A stretch of DNA of 64,000 nucleotides from Halothiobacillus sp045689735 (GCF_045689735.1 NZ_CP142685.1:1860001-1924000), one strand, 5' to 3'; shown: positions 18,084 to 27,929, counted from the stretch's first letter. Program-made: numbers and translations. Notes: generated by a model not told the origin, from the letters alone.

Positions 18084-18706
18084 GGCGCGTCCTTCGCCCC
18101 ATGCGGTACCGACCACAGAAACCAGGGACTGTTGAGCGCCCAACGCGAATCGAACAGGGCCGGAAAACGCAGGGGCAAGGGCAGTTTGTCGATATCGAGC
18201 GTCAGGCGGACGCGCCCGATCAACCGATCCGGGGTTTCGATCCGCCGCGCACTGGCCACCGGCCAGGCTCGGATACGCTCCAGCGAGCGGAGGGCGCCCT
18301 GCAGTGTGCTGAAGCTGCGCGCCTCATGCTCCAGATCATCGGTCAACAACCAGGTTTTCGACAGGGCGTGATACTCCAGACGAAACCGCCGGTCATCGCT
18401 GACGATCACCCGCGGATACAGCCAGTCGCGCGGCGCCTCGATGCGCGCCGATAGCGTCAGGTGAATGGGAATGGCGTTGCGCATCGCCTCGATCATTTCC
18501 TGATCGAGCGTGATATTCATCCGCACATCGAGGTAAAGCACCCCCTCACGCACTTCGGCATGCGCGTCGGTGATTTCCGCATCGGAGGCCGCCCAGGCCG
18601 TCGCGCCGGGCCATGCCGCGAGCCCCAGGATGACCCAAACGGCAAGCGCTGAATCAATCAGCACTTGCCGAACGCTTTTCCAGCACCGCATAGAAAAAGC
18701 CATCAT
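18080..18706 (-). CDS. DUF4390 exported protein
   Basis: The 208-residue protein has a signal peptide (about residues 16-40, ALAVWVILGLAAWPGATAWA) followed by a beta-rich domain with WLYPRVIVSDDRRFRLEYHALS and the C-terminal SPWFLWSVPHG, as in the DUF4390 family. Members lie between rsmB and ntrY in many proteobacteria, as here. The role is unknown; a periplasmic part in NtrY sensing is a reasonable but untested idea. Two adjacent ATGs (18706, 18703) follow AGGGGGG. The start lies 53 bases inside rsmB and the stop overlaps ntrY by 4 bases, which suggests translational coupling. Confidence 0.85.
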   Translation of the reverse strand: MMAFSMRCWKSVRQVLIDSALAVWVILGLAAWPGATAWAASDAEITDAHAEVREGVLYLDVRMNITLDQEMIEAMRNAIPIHLTLSARIEAPRDWLYPRVIVSDDRRFRLEYHALSKTWLLTDDLEHEARSFSTLQGALRSLERIRAWPVASARRIETPDRLIGRVRLTLDIDKLPLPLRFPALFDSRWALNSPWFLWSVPHGAKDAP

Positions 18707-20078
18707 GCCCCCCTGTCACGGGAAACGCCTGGCGACCGAGAAACCGGCCATCCTGCCCCTGCGCCACGCCCCAATCGGCCTCGATCGGCACCGAAACCGC
18801 GTCCGGATGTTGCGCCAGAAACTGGGCGATTTGCCCGGCATTTTCCGCCTGCAACACCGAGCAGGTGGCATAGACCAATCGCCCGCCCGGCTTGAGCAAG
18901 CGCCATAACACCGCGAGCATCTCGGCCTGACGCTCGATCAAGGGCGCCATATCCTCATCCCGCCGCAAGCGTTTGATATCGGGATGCCGACGGATGACGC
19001 CCGTCGCCGAACACGGCACATCAGCCAGAATACGGTCGAACGGCTCGCCATCCCACCAGCTCGACGGCTGGGCGGCATCCCCCACGACCAGCCGGGCGAA
19101 AACCCGCGCCCGATCCAGATTTTCCTGCACCCGAGCCAGCCGCGCCGGATCGATATCCAGCGCCGTCAGGGATAAGGGCGACTGCTGTTGCAGCAGCGCC
19201 AGCGTCTTGCCCCCCGGCGCACTGCAGGCATCCAGCACGCGCTGACCCGGCGCCAGCGCCATGAGATCGACCACCCACTGTGCCGCCTCATCCTGCACGG
19301 ACACCAGCCCTTCGGTAAACCCCGGCAAGCGATCGACCTCAACGGGGGATTCCAGCGTGATGCCGTATCGCGAAAAGGGCGTCAATCGATGCGGCAAACC
19401 CTCGGCCGCCAATCGTGCCGCATAGGACAAACGGTCACCCGCGATGCGCAAGGTCATGGGTGGATGGCTGGCCATCGCCGCCCCAATCGCCTGGGCGGCT
19501 TCGACCCCCCAATCCCCCTGCAAGCGACTAAACAGCCAGGGCGGCAAACAGGCGCCGACCGCGTCGGGAGCCTTCCGTGCCGGCGTTTCCACCTCGGCGC
19601 ACTCGCGCGCCGCGCGGCGCAACACCGCATTGATCAACCCCGTAGCCCAGGGATGCCCCAATTCCCGCGCCGCCGTCACGGCGGAATTCACGGTTTTTGA
19701 GGGATCGCGCCGCGCGCCGCGCAGGCGCTCCAACCCGACCAGCAGCAACAAGGCAACCTGGATGGATTTGGCCGGAATGGGTCGTTCCAGCAACTGATCA
19801 CGCCAATGCACCAACCACTCGAAATGTCGCAGCGTTTCGAAACTCATGGCCTGAACCAAGGCACGATGCACCGGCTGCGCCTGAGCCAGCACCCGGGTCA
19901 ACGCCTGATCCAGAGAAACCCCTTGCGAGACGACCTGCAACAGAATCTGCGCAGTTAGCGCTTCCGGAGATCGGCGCGGCAGACTGCGCGGATCCACCCG
20001 CGGGGGTCGATCCGGGTCATGCCCGCCGCCCCGCCGCGTGCCCCGCGCGGACGGATTTCGTGTGTTGGCATCAATCAA
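18654..20078 (-). CDS. rsmB: 16S rRNA (cytosine-967-C5) methyltransferase RsmB
   Basis: The N-terminal NusB-like RNA-binding domain (about the first 150 residues) is followed by a SAM-dependent Rossmann domain with LDACSAPGGKT, DVPCSATGVIRRHPDIK (motif IV Cys) and YATCSV (motif VI nucleophile Cys). The 5' end has no ATG in frame. A TTG at 20078, with GGGGG about 6 bases upstream and overlapping the fmt stop, gives 474 residues; a GTG at 19997 gives 447, closer to the 429 of E. coli. The start is therefore uncertain. The gene overlaps fmt upstream and the DUF4390 gene downstream. Confidence 0.94.
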   Translation of the reverse strand: MIDANTRNPSARGTRRGGGHDPDRPPRVDPRSLPRRSPEALTAQILLQVVSQGVSLDQALTRVLAQAQPVHRALVQAMSFETLRHFEWLVHWRDQLLERPIPAKSIQVALLLLVGLERLRGARRDPSKTVNSAVTAARELGHPWATGLINAVLRRAARECAEVETPARKAPDAVGACLPPWLFSRLQGDWGVEAAQAIGAAMASHPPMTLRIAGDRLSYAARLAAEGLPHRLTPFSRYGITLESPVEVDRLPGFTEGLVSVQDEAAQWVVDLMALAPGQRVLDACSAPGGKTLALLQQQSPLSLTALDIDPARLARVQENLDRARVFARLVVGDAAQPSSWWDGEPFDRILADVPCSATGVIRRHPDIKRLRRDEDMAPLIERQAEMLAVLWRLLKPGGRLVYATCSVLQAENAGQIAQFLAQHPDAVSVPIEADWGVAQGQDGRFLGRQAFPVTGGHDGFFYAVLEKRSASAD

Positions 20079-21006
20079 ACTGAACCCCCAACCATTCGCC
20101 CTGCCGGGCAAAATCGGCGGCGGCAATCCGTTTGCCTCCGGCTTTCTGACAGACCAGCACCCGCACCCCGCCTTCAGCGGTAGCCACGACAAAGCCCCGT
20201 TTATCCACCGCAACCACAGTACCCGGCCGCGCACCCGGCCGCGCATCCGCCTCCTCGGCTTGCCAGACCTTGATCGGCTCGCCCTGCCACTGCATAAAGG
20301 CAACCGGCGCCGGATTGAACGCCCGCACCCGCCGAACGATCAGGGCGGCAGACTCACGCCAGTCAATCCGCGCTTCTGCTTTGGTCAACTTGGCCGCATA
20401 GGTCGCCAAGGCATCATCCTGCGGAACCCCGACGAGGCTACCGTCCCTGATCCCAGGCAAGGCTGCACACAAAGCCTCCGCGCCTTGCACCGCCAAGCGA
20501 TCGTGTAGGCTGGCCGCCGTATCGTCCGGCTGAATCGGCATCGAGCGGGTCAAGAGCATATCCCCGGTATCCAAGCCTGCGGCCATTTTCATGATCGTGA
20601 TGCCGGTTTGCGCATCGCCCGCTTCGATCGCCCGGGCAATCGGCGCCGCGCCCCGCCAGCGCGGCAACAGCGAGGCATGAATGTTCACACAGCCCAAACA
20701 CGGCGCATCGAGCACGGCTTGCGGCAAAATCAGCCCATAGGCCGCCACCACCATCAAATCCGCCGCACATTGCGCGAGTTCCGCCTGCGCTTCCGCCGCT
20801 TTGAGCGTCTCGGGTTGCCGCACCGGCAAGCCCAGTGCGAGCGCCCGCTCCTTGACCGGCGATGGGGTCAAACGCTGTCCGCGACCCGCCGGACGATCGG
20901 GTTGGGTATAAACCGCCACGATCTCCACATCCGCGCGCACCGCCAGCGCATCGAGCGCGGGCACGGCAAACGATGGGGTACCGGCATAAATGATCCGCAG
21001 CGCCAT
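20071..21006 (-). CDS. fmt: Methionyl-tRNA formyltransferase
   Basis: The 311-residue enzyme puts the formyl group on initiator Met-tRNA. The N-terminal domain starts LRIIYAGTPSFAV. The formyl-transfer centre shows in GLILPQAVLDAP, then NIHASLLPRWRGAAPI (catalytic Asn and His), and the C-terminal domain binds tRNA. The ATG at 21006 shares one base with the def stop (TGATG), so translation is coupled to the peptide deformylase that removes the same formyl group. Gene order def-fmt-rsmB is the classical one. Confidence 0.97.
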   Translation of the reverse strand: MALRIIYAGTPSFAVPALDALAVRADVEIVAVYTQPDRPAGRGQRLTPSPVKERALALGLPVRQPETLKAAEAQAELAQCAADLMVVAAYGLILPQAVLDAPCLGCVNIHASLLPRWRGAAPIARAIEAGDAQTGITIMKMAAGLDTGDMLLTRSMPIQPDDTAASLHDRLAVQGAEALCAALPGIRDGSLVGVPQDDALATYAAKLTKAEARIDWRESAALIVRRVRAFNPAPVAFMQWQGEPIKVWQAEEADARPGARPGTVVAVDKRGFVVATAEGGVRVLVCQKAGGKRIAAADFARQGEWLGVQFD

Positions 21007-21530
21007 CAACCCGCTCCCTGCGCGGCATTCAACCGCTGCTGTTTTTCCAGCTTTTTACGGATGCGCTGCCGCTTCAATGGGGACAGATAATCAATGAACA
21101 ACTTGCCATCCAGATGATCGATTTCGTGCTGGATGCACACCGCCAGCAAACCATCCGCGCTGCGCTCGAAGGTATCTCCGACAAGATTCTGGGCACGCAC
21201 CCGCACGGCTTGCGCGCGCGGCACCTTGTCATTCACCCCGGGAATCGACAGGCAACCTTCCTCGGATTCGATGTGCCCGCGCGCTTCCAGAATCACCGGA
21301 TTGATGAATACCAGGGGCTCCGGCGGCTGACCCTCGTCGGCACAATCGGCCACGAAGATGCGGCGGTGCACATCGACCTGCGTCGCGGCCAGCCCCACCC
21401 CCCGGGATTGATACATGGTGTCGAACATGCGTGCCGTCAACTCCGCGAGTGACGCATCGAACTGGCTCACCTCATCCGCAACACGGCGCAACCGTTCATC
21501 AGGAAATTGCAAAATATCGAGTAATGACAT
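21006..21530 (-). CDS. def: Peptide deformylase
   Basis: The 174-residue metalloenzyme removes the formyl group from nascent proteins. All three family motifs are present: GVGLAATQ, EEGCLS (metal Cys) and QHEIDH (HExxH, metal His and catalytic Glu). The start MSLLDILQFPDERL at 21530 fits homologues; a longer frame upstream is not supported. TATATATAG just upstream on the minus strand could be a -10 region. A second def begins at the right edge of the window (63926), so the genome has at least two. Confidence 0.97.
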   Translation of the reverse strand: MSLLDILQFPDERLRRVADEVSQFDASLAELTARMFDTMYQSRGVGLAATQVDVHRRIFVADCADEGQPPEPLVFINPVILEARGHIESEEGCLSIPGVNDKVPRAQAVRVRAQNLVGDTFERSADGLLAVCIQHEIDHLDGKLFIDYLSPLKRQRIRKKLEKQQRLNAAQGAG

Positions 21531-21975
21531 AACCAAATAAAAGCACTCTATATATAGATCAAAATCAATCCATCCCTGGATTGATTCAGTCAACCTCACC
21601 GCGAAATGAATTCGCGGCAGTCTCTATGAATCAATGAGTTACATCGTTTCCGCCTTGGGGCATCCATGTCCAAAACAGGAAGCGATGATTTAATCTGCGC
21701 TTCCCTGTCGGATCGATCCGCTCCGCCCGGATCCGGATTGAAGAGCAGAAATTAAAGAAAACGGGGTCACGGTTTTACCACACCCAATCGCATTCTATGC
21801 AGCCAAAGCCCGGTAGATGCTTTACGCGCCGCGCAAATTCTTTTACAAATAGTCACCTTTGCCGCAACATTGTACGCGAGCAGCGAAGGTGCGCCACGGA
21901 CTTTCTATCGCAAGTCTGCGTCTGTACCGCCTGATGTTGCCCTCGTTTCCGGCTGAAAACCCAAGGAAGTAGCCC
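21531..21975. other. Divergent promoter region between def and the LysM protein gene, with two hairpins
   Basis: The stretch is AT-rich compared with its neighbours and has no convincing gene. Two perfect hairpins lie close together: ATCAATCCA (21564-21572) with TGGATTGAT (21577-21585), and CCGCGAA (21599-21605) with TTCGCGG (21611-21617). Because the region feeds two divergent operons, the hairpins may be a terminator remnant or a regulatory site. The remaining 350 bases up to 21975 show no structure I can name. Confidence 0.5.
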
Positions 21976-23160
21976 ATGAGACTCTCAAAAGGATTCCCCC
22001 GCACCGCCACCTTATCGTTCGCTGTCGCCCTGCTGGCTGGCTGCGCAGCGGATCGTCCGCCCGTCAACATTGTCAACGAACCGGCCGCCGCCGATGCCCT
22101 GCCCCTCGGCGCAACCCGCGGCCCAGTTGCCGGCACGCTCACGCCTGAGCAAACCAAGGCGCAATTCAAATCCCTGAGCGCGGATGAATACACCGTGAAA
22201 AAAGGCGATACGCTCTGGTCGATCGCCAACCACTTTCTGAAAGATCCCTATTACTGGCCGGAAATCTGGTACGACAACCCACAAATCAAAAATCCGCACA
22301 AAATCTATCCGGGCGACAAAATCGGCATCATGTACATCGCCGGGCGCCCGCGTCTCGGCATCACCCTGCGTCCGCACATGCGCTACGAAACACTGCCGTC
22401 GGAAATCAGCGCCATCCCGCTGGATGCGCTGAAGCCGTTTCTCTCCTACGACCAAATCCTCAGCGAGGCCGCCTTCGAAGCCGCGCCCTATGTGCTGGCC
22501 GACCGAAACGAAACCGTCTCCTCCAGCCTGGGCGATGTGATTTACGCGCGCCCGGCACTGACGGGCGATCGGCAAGACTACGCCATCGTCGGCAAAGGGC
22601 GTCCGCTGGTCGATCCGGTCACCAAGGAGTTTCTCGGCTATCGTGCAATCTACAAAGGCGAAGCCCAAATTACGGCCGAGGGCGACCCGACCACCCTGCG
22701 CATCACCAAGAGCGCACGGGAAATCCTCAAAGGGGATCGACTGTTGCCGGTCGTTCATGCCCCGTTCGATCATGCGGTGACCCCGAGCATCCCCGCCGTG
22801 CCGATCGATGCGCAGGTCATTGATATCCCCGATGCCATCACACAGGTAGCAACCTACCAGGTCATCATCATCAACGCGGGCACCCAGAACGGCCTCGTAC
22901 CCGGCGATTTGCTGCGCATCAGCAAACCCGGCAAGATCGTGAGCGATACCTATACCCAAAATCCGAAAGAGCTCGACAAGAATGCCGAGCCACAAGGCTT
23001 TGAAATTCCGAAGCCGCCGCAAGTCAAACTGCCGGATTTCCCGATTGGCACCGCGATGGTGTTCCGCACTTATGACCGCGTGAGCCTGGCTTTGGTGGTG
23101 AAAACCAAACGCACCATCCACATTGGCGATCTTGTCCAAACGCCGACTTCGGCCAACTAA
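21976..23160 (+). CDS. LysM-domain lipoprotein, TsaP-like
   Basis: The 394-residue protein has a lipoprotein signal (LLAGCAAD, Cys24), a LysM peptidoglycan-binding domain at about residues 72-125 (YTVKKGDTLWSIANHFL and INPHKIYPGDKIGI-like text) and a long beta-rich C-terminal part. The same protein precedes dprA in Pseudomonas, where it is TsaP, the peptidoglycan anchor of the type IV pilus secretin. The order def / LysM protein / dprA / tsaC / hemF supports that orthology. No pilus genes are visible here, so the pilus role is inferred from the family. AAGGAAG lies 8 bases before the ATG. Confidence 0.85.
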   Translation: MRLSKGFPRTATLSFAVALLAGCAADRPPVNIVNEPAAADALPLGATRGPVAGTLTPEQTKAQFKSLSADEYTVKKGDTLWSIANHFLKDPYYWPEIWYDNPQIKNPHKIYPGDKIGIMYIAGRPRLGITLRPHMRYETLPSEISAIPLDALKPFLSYDQILSEAAFEAAPYVLADRNETVSSSLGDVIYARPALTGDRQDYAIVGKGRPLVDPVTKEFLGYRAIYKGEAQITAEGDPTTLRITKSAREILKGDRLLPVVHAPFDHAVTPSIPAVPIDAQVIDIPDAITQVATYQVIIINAGTQNGLVPGDLLRISKPGKIVSDTYTQNPKELDKNAEPQGFEIPKPPQVKLPDFPIGTAMVFRTYDRVSLALVVKTKRTIHIGDLVQTPTSAN

Positions 23161-23195
23161 AAGCCGCCCCGCGCACCGGGGCAAGCCCGCTCGTG

Positions 23196-24329
23196 ATGCC
23201 GACAACCCCAACGCCCGACGACGCCCATCGCCGGGCGTTATTGTCTTTGATCACCTTGCAAGGCATGGGCCCCAAACGCCTGCGCAGCGTGCTGGATGCC
23301 TTCGGCGATCCCCTCACCGCGCTCCACGCCTCGACGAACGACTGGCTGGCCGCCGGTTTGCCACGCGCCCTCGCCACCGCCCGCCCCCGGGGAGATGAAG
23401 CCCGCGTCGCCGCCATGCTGGACTGGCTGGCCGCCGATCCATCCCACCATCTCATTCTCGCCGGCGACCCCCACTATCCCGCGTTGCTGCACAGCCTGCC
23501 CGACGCCCCGGCTGCGCTGTTCGCCCGAGGGGATATTCGCTTGCTGGATGAACCGCAACTCGCCATGGTCGGCGCGCGCAACGCCACCACCGGCGGGCTG
23601 AACAATGCCCGCGCCTTTGCCAAACATCTGGCTGCCTGCGGCCTCGTGATTACCAGCGGCCTGGCACTCGGCATCGACGCAGCCGCCCATGACGGCGCAC
23701 TCCAGGCTCAGGGCGCGACCATTGCCGTCATGGGCACAGGACCCGATCTGATCTATCCCCAGCAAAACCAGCCGCTGGCGCAACGGATTCTCAACACCGG
23801 CGGCTTGCTGGTCAGCGAATGGCCGCCCGGCACACCCGCACGCAAGGAACACTTTCCCCGGCGCAACCGGCTGATCAGCGGGCTGGCGGAAGGAGTGCTG
23901 GTTGTCGAAGCTGGCCTGCAAAGCGGCTCGCTGATTACCGCCCGCCTCGCCACCGAACAGGGGCGCGAGGTGTTTGCCATCCCCGGCTCGATTCACAACC
24001 CTCTGGCGCGGGGTTGCCATCGGTTGATCCGCGATGGCGCCAAGCTCGTCGAAACCGCCCAGGATATTTTTGAGGAACTCGCCCCGCGCCTCGGCGCACG
24101 GTTACGATCCGCGCCAGACACCCCGGCACTCGACCCCGTATCCGCCCCAGCGCAGGAGGAGAGCCACGCTCAATTGCTGGCGCTGCTGGGGTTCGATCCG
24201 CAAACTGCCGACAGCCTGATTCACGCCAGTGGATTGACCCCCGCCGAAGTTTCCTCCATCCTCCTCATGCTTGAACTGGAGGGGCAGGTCACGACCCTAC
24301 CGGGTGGGCTGTATTGCCGCACCGCCTGA
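23196..24329 (+). CDS. dprA: DNA processing protein DprA (Smf)
   Basis: The protein has 377 residues from the ATG; a GTG one codon earlier is also possible. DprA protects incoming single-stranded DNA and loads RecA in natural transformation. An N-terminal SAM/HhH-like region (LITLQGMGPKRLRSVL) is followed by the Rossmann core with the family texts VGARNAT, SGLALGIDAAAH, GTGPDLIYP and FPRRNRLISGL, and a C-terminal winged-helix (DLIHASGL-type text). comF, also linked to competence, lies at 30953 in the same window. Together with the TsaP-like protein this hints at natural competence, but pilus genes are not seen. Confidence 0.96.
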   Translation: MPTTPTPDDAHRRALLSLITLQGMGPKRLRSVLDAFGDPLTALHASTNDWLAAGLPRALATARPRGDEARVAAMLDWLAADPSHHLILAGDPHYPALLHSLPDAPAALFARGDIRLLDEPQLAMVGARNATTGGLNNARAFAKHLAACGLVITSGLALGIDAAAHDGALQAQGATIAVMGTGPDLIYPQQNQPLAQRILNTGGLLVSEWPPGTPARKEHFPRRNRLISGLAEGVLVVEAGLQSGSLITARLATEQGREVFAIPGSIHNPLARGCHRLIRDGAKLVETAQDIFEELAPRLGARLRSAPDTPALDPVSAPAQEESHAQLLALLGFDPQTADSLIHASGLTPAEVSSILLMLELEGQVTTLPGGLYCRTA

Positions 24330-24379
24330 TCTGCCCGATACCGCTGGCCGGCGCTGCCGACCCTTTGCCGAGAGTGCTC

Positions 24380-24874
24380 ATGAAAGAAACCGTCCTTGAC
24401 CTGTTGATGTATCTGTTTGAAAACCACATGGAAGAGGAACCCCAATTACCGGCCGCCCCGTTGCGGGGGGAGTTGCACCAAAAACTGGTCGTGGCCGGCT
24501 TTGATCAAGAAGCCATTCACCGGGCTTTTTCCTGGCTGGATGAAGCGCGCGAGGCGCGCCCGTTCACCGAACTGGCCAATGCCAACACGGGCGAACGCCC
24601 CCGCGCCCTGCGTTTTTACGCGCCAGAAGAAGCGGCCATCCTCGATCTTGACGCCCGAGGATTGCTGCTGGAGCTGGAAGAAATCGGCGTGCTCTCGGCA
24701 GAAACCCGGGAGACCGTCATCGAACGCGCCCTGGCACTGGGCAAGGATGAAATCGATGTCGAAGACATCAAATGGGTCGTCCTACTCGTCCTGTCCACCC
24801 GGCCCGGAGAAGAATCGGCCTTCACATGGATGGAAGACTTCGTATTCGCGGACAGCGGCGAATACATTCATTAA
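24380..24874 (+). CDS. smg: Smg family protein (DUF494)
   Basis: The product has 164 residues from MKETVLDLLMYLFENHM, the conserved opening of the family, which is usually about 157 residues long. It is acidic and helical, with WLDEAREARP and the closing WMEDFVF. Smg lies between dprA and topA in many gammaproteobacteria, as here, and has no firm function. An in-frame ATG at 24314 lies too close to the dprA stop and lacks homology. Confidence 0.93.
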   Translation: MKETVLDLLMYLFENHMEEEPQLPAAPLRGELHQKLVVAGFDQEAIHRAFSWLDEAREARPFTELANANTGERPRALRFYAPEEAAILDLDARGLLLELEEIGVLSAETRETVIERALALGKDEIDVEDIKWVVLLVLSTRPGEESAFTWMEDFVFADSGEYIH

Positions 24875-24892
24875 TTCTTAGTTCTTTATCCT

Positions 24893-27316
24893 ATGAGCCA
24901 AACGCTAGTCATTGTCGAATCGCCTGCCAAAGCCAAAACCATCAAAAAATACCTAGGCAGCGGCTACGAAGTGCTGGCCTCCTACGGGCATGTACGCGAT
25001 CTTGTGCCCAAAGACGGCGCGGTCGATACCGAACATGATTTTGCGATGCGCTACAGCGTCATCGACAAAAATGCGCGCCATGTCGATGCGATCAAAAAGG
25101 CCGTCAAAACCGCCGACACCCTGCTGCTCGCCACCGACCCCGACCGCGAAGGGGAAGCCATCTCCTGGCATTTGCATGAACTGCTGAATGAAGCCGGCCT
25201 GCTCAAAAACAAAACCGTGCGGCGCGTCGTGTTCTATGAAATCACCAAAAAGGCCGTGCAAGAAGCGGTGGCCAACCCGCGCGATCTCTCACAACCGCTC
25301 ATCAATGCACAGCAGGCACGGCGCGCGCTCGACTACCTCGTGGGCTTCAATCTATCGCCCCTGCTCTGGAAAAAAATCAATCCGGGGCTGTCTGCCGGGC
25401 GGGTACAAAGCCCGGCGCTGCGGCTGATCGTCGAACGCGAGCAGGAAATCGAAGCGTTTACGCCGCGCGAATATTGGTCGATCACCGCAGACTGCGCCAA
25501 GACAAAGCAGGCATTTTCCGCGCGGCTCCTGACGCTGGACGGCGAAAAAGTCGAGCAATTCAGCCTCACCCATGCCGCCGAAGCCGAAGCGGCGCGGGCG
25601 CGCCTGCTCGCGGCAGCGCAAGGCCATCTCGCCGTGCGCTCGGTCGAAACCCGTGAGCGCAAACGGCACCCCGCCCCGCCCTTCACCACCTCCACCCTGC
25701 AACAGGAGGGCGTGCGCAAGCTCGGACTTTCGTCGTCCCGTGTCATGCGCCTCGCCCAGGAATTGTACGAGGGTGTAGATATTGGCTCTGGTACCGTCGG
25801 CTTGATTACCTACATGCGGACCGATTCCGTCACCCTATCGGCAGAAGCCTTGTCTGACATCCGCAGCCACATCGCCGCCAAATATGGCGCGCCCTACCTG
25901 CCGGCCTCGCCCGTGGCGTACAAGACCAAATCGAAAAATGCGCAGGAGGCGCACGAGGCTGTCCGCCCCACCAGCATGGCAAACACCCCCGATGCCGTGC
26001 GACCGTTCCTGAATCGCGACCAGTTCCGGCTGTATGAAATGATCTTCCGCCGCGCTGTCGCCTCGCAGATGACGCCCGCTGTGTACGATCAGGTTTCGGT
26101 CGATCTCGCGGCGGGTGACGCACACGCCTTCCGCGCCACCGGCTCGACGCTCAAGTTTCCCGGCTTCATTGCCCTGTACCGTGAAGACGAAGACGATGCC
26201 GCCGCAGAAAGCGACGATGACCGTCGCCTTCCGCCGCTCGCGGTTGGCGATGCCGTCGTGCTGCGCGACATTGCCGCAGAGCAACACTTTACCGAGCCGC
26301 CGCCCCGTTTCACCGAGGCCAGTCTGGTCAAATCGCTGGAAGAATACGGCATCGGTCGGCCATCGACCTATGCCAGCATCATCTCCACCTTGCAGGCGCG
26401 AGAGTATGTGTTGCTCGATCAACGCCGCTTTCGCCCCACCGATATGGGGCGGGTGGTCAATGGCTTTTTGACCGACTACTTCCGTGACATCGTTGATTAC
26501 GAATTCACCGCCAGCCTCGAAGACGATCTGGATGCGGTCTCGCGTGGCGAGCGGGACTGGGTTCCGCTGATGCAGGCGTTCTGGCGCCCCTTTGCCGAGC
26601 GCGTGCAGCACACCCAGGAAAATGTCAGCCGACAAGAAGCCGCCCAGGGGCGAGAACTCGGTCTCGACCCCAAATCCGGCAAGCCGGTCTCCGTCCGGCT
26701 CGGCCGGTTCGGTCCCTTCGCACAGATCGGCACGAAAGACGACCCGGAAAAACCCAAATTCGCCTCGCTCAAGCGCAGCCAGAGCATCGCAACCATCACA
26801 CTGGACGAAGCCTTGGCACTGTTCGATCTGCCGCGCACACTCGGCACCAGCCCAGAGGGGGAATCTATTGAAGTCGCGATCGGGCGATTCGGCCCCTATG
26901 TCAAAGTCGGCAAGCTGTATGCCTCGCTCGCCAAGGACGACGACCCCTACACCATCGACCTGCCACGGGCGTTGGAATTGATCGAAGTCAAGAAGCTCGC
27001 CGAACAGAACCGCTATATCACGCAATTCGAGCTTGGGGTGTCGGTGCAAAACGGGCGTTATGGCCCGTACATCACCGATGGCAAAAAGAACGCCAAAATC
27101 CCCAAAGATCGCGACCCGAAATCGCTGACGCTCGACGAGTGTCTGGCGCTGCTCGCCGCCGCACCGGAGAAAAAACCGGCGCGCGGCAAAAAGGCCAGCA
27201 CCAAACCCGAGGCGGAAGCCGCTGAGCCCAAAAAGGCGGCTCGGCGCAAACCTTCGGGCGACACCGCCACCGCAGCCAAACCCGCGACGCGGCGACGCAA
27301 GGCGCCGACAACCTAA
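24893..27316 (+). CDS. topA: DNA topoisomerase I, without zinc-ribbon modules
   Basis: The 807-residue type IA enzyme relaxes negative supercoils. The Toprim domain has Glu9 and TDPDREGE (acidic residues 82-88), and the active-site tyrosine is Tyr307 in GLITYMRTDS. After the core the protein has three repeats of the GRFGPF/GRYGPY type (near residues 605, 665 and 720) in place of the CxxC zinc ribbons of E. coli TopA; no such Cys pairs occur. A Lys/Ala-rich tail of about 50 residues ends it. The start is 18 bases after the smg stop. Confidence 0.97.
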   Translation: MSQTLVIVESPAKAKTIKKYLGSGYEVLASYGHVRDLVPKDGAVDTEHDFAMRYSVIDKNARHVDAIKKAVKTADTLLLATDPDREGEAISWHLHELLNEAGLLKNKTVRRVVFYEITKKAVQEAVANPRDLSQPLINAQQARRALDYLVGFNLSPLLWKKINPGLSAGRVQSPALRLIVEREQEIEAFTPREYWSITADCAKTKQAFSARLLTLDGEKVEQFSLTHAAEAEAARARLLAAAQGHLAVRSVETRERKRHPAPPFTTSTLQQEGVRKLGLSSSRVMRLAQELYEGVDIGSGTVGLITYMRTDSVTLSAEALSDIRSHIAAKYGAPYLPASPVAYKTKSKNAQEAHEAVRPTSMANTPDAVRPFLNRDQFRLYEMIFRRAVASQMTPAVYDQVSVDLAAGDAHAFRATGSTLKFPGFIALYREDEDDAAAESDDDRRLPPLAVGDAVVLRDIAAEQHFTEPPPRFTEASLVKSLEEYGIGRPSTYASIISTLQAREYVLLDQRRFRPTDMGRVVNGFLTDYFRDIVDYEFTASLEDDLDAVSRGERDWVPLMQAFWRPFAERVQHTQENVSRQEAAQGRELGLDPKSGKPVSVRLGRFGPFAQIGTKDDPEKPKFASLKRSQSIATITLDEALALFDLPRTLGTSPEGESIEVAIGRFGPYVKVGKLYASLAKDDDPYTIDLPRALELIEVKKLAEQNRYITQFELGVSVQNGRYGPYITDGKKNAKIPKDRDPKSLTLDECLALLAAAPEKKPARGKKASTKPEAEAAEPKKAARRKPSGDTATAAKPATRRRKAPTT

Positions 27317-27325
27317 ACGACGCGC

Positions 27326-27883
27326 ATGTCTTCTTCGTTCTTACTCAATCGCGCGGCCTACCTGCTGCGGCACGGTGGCGTCGTGGCCTACCCGACCGAA
27401 GCCGTGTTCGGCCTGGGCGCCCACCCCGCGAATGCAGCGGCGGCCGAGCGGATTCTGGCCATCAAACACCGGAGTCGGCACAAGGGCGTGATTTTGCTGG
27501 CCGCGCACCGGGATCAACTCACGCACTGGGTTGCCGACCTGCCCGCCGAGGCATGGCAGCAAATCGAATCGGTCTGGCCGGGGCCATTTACCTGGGTATT
27601 GCCCGCCCGCGCCGGCACGCCAGACTGGATCACCGGCGGACGAACGGAAATCGCGGTGCGGGTGAGCGCCCATCCCGTCGCGCGCGCGCTGGCGCAAGCC
27701 GCAGGCACCGCCATCATCTCGACCAGCGCCAACCCGAGCGGGCATCGCCCCGCGCGCAGCCCGCTGAGCGTCCGTCGCTATTTCCCCCGCGAACTCGATG
27801 CCATCCTCAGCGGCCCGGTCGATCCCCGCGCCAACCCCACCCCCATCCGCCATTGGCCGAGCGGGCGCTGGCTACGCCGATAA
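27326..27883 (+). CDS. tsaC: Threonylcarbamoyl-AMP synthase TsaC
   Basis: The 185-residue protein of the YrdC/Sua5 type makes threonylcarbamoyl-AMP from Thr, bicarbonate and ATP, the first step to t6A37 in tRNA. Recognised texts are GGVVAYPTEAVFGLG, a KHRSRHKG loop, WPGPFTWVLPA, and the Ser/Asn patch STSANPSG. The length suits the short TsaC form. The partner TsaD is at 55104 in this window. Order topA-tsaC-hemF matches Pseudomonas. Confidence 0.96.
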   Translation: MSSSFLLNRAAYLLRHGGVVAYPTEAVFGLGAHPANAAAAERILAIKHRSRHKGVILLAAHRDQLTHWVADLPAEAWQQIESVWPGPFTWVLPARAGTPDWITGGRTEIAVRVSAHPVARALAQAAGTAIISTSANPSGHRPARSPLSVRRYFPRELDAILSGPVDPRANPTPIRHWPSGRWLRR

Positions 27884-27929
27884 GGCGCGCGCTTGGTATC
27901 ATCACGCTCTTTTCGATGGAGTGCGCCCC

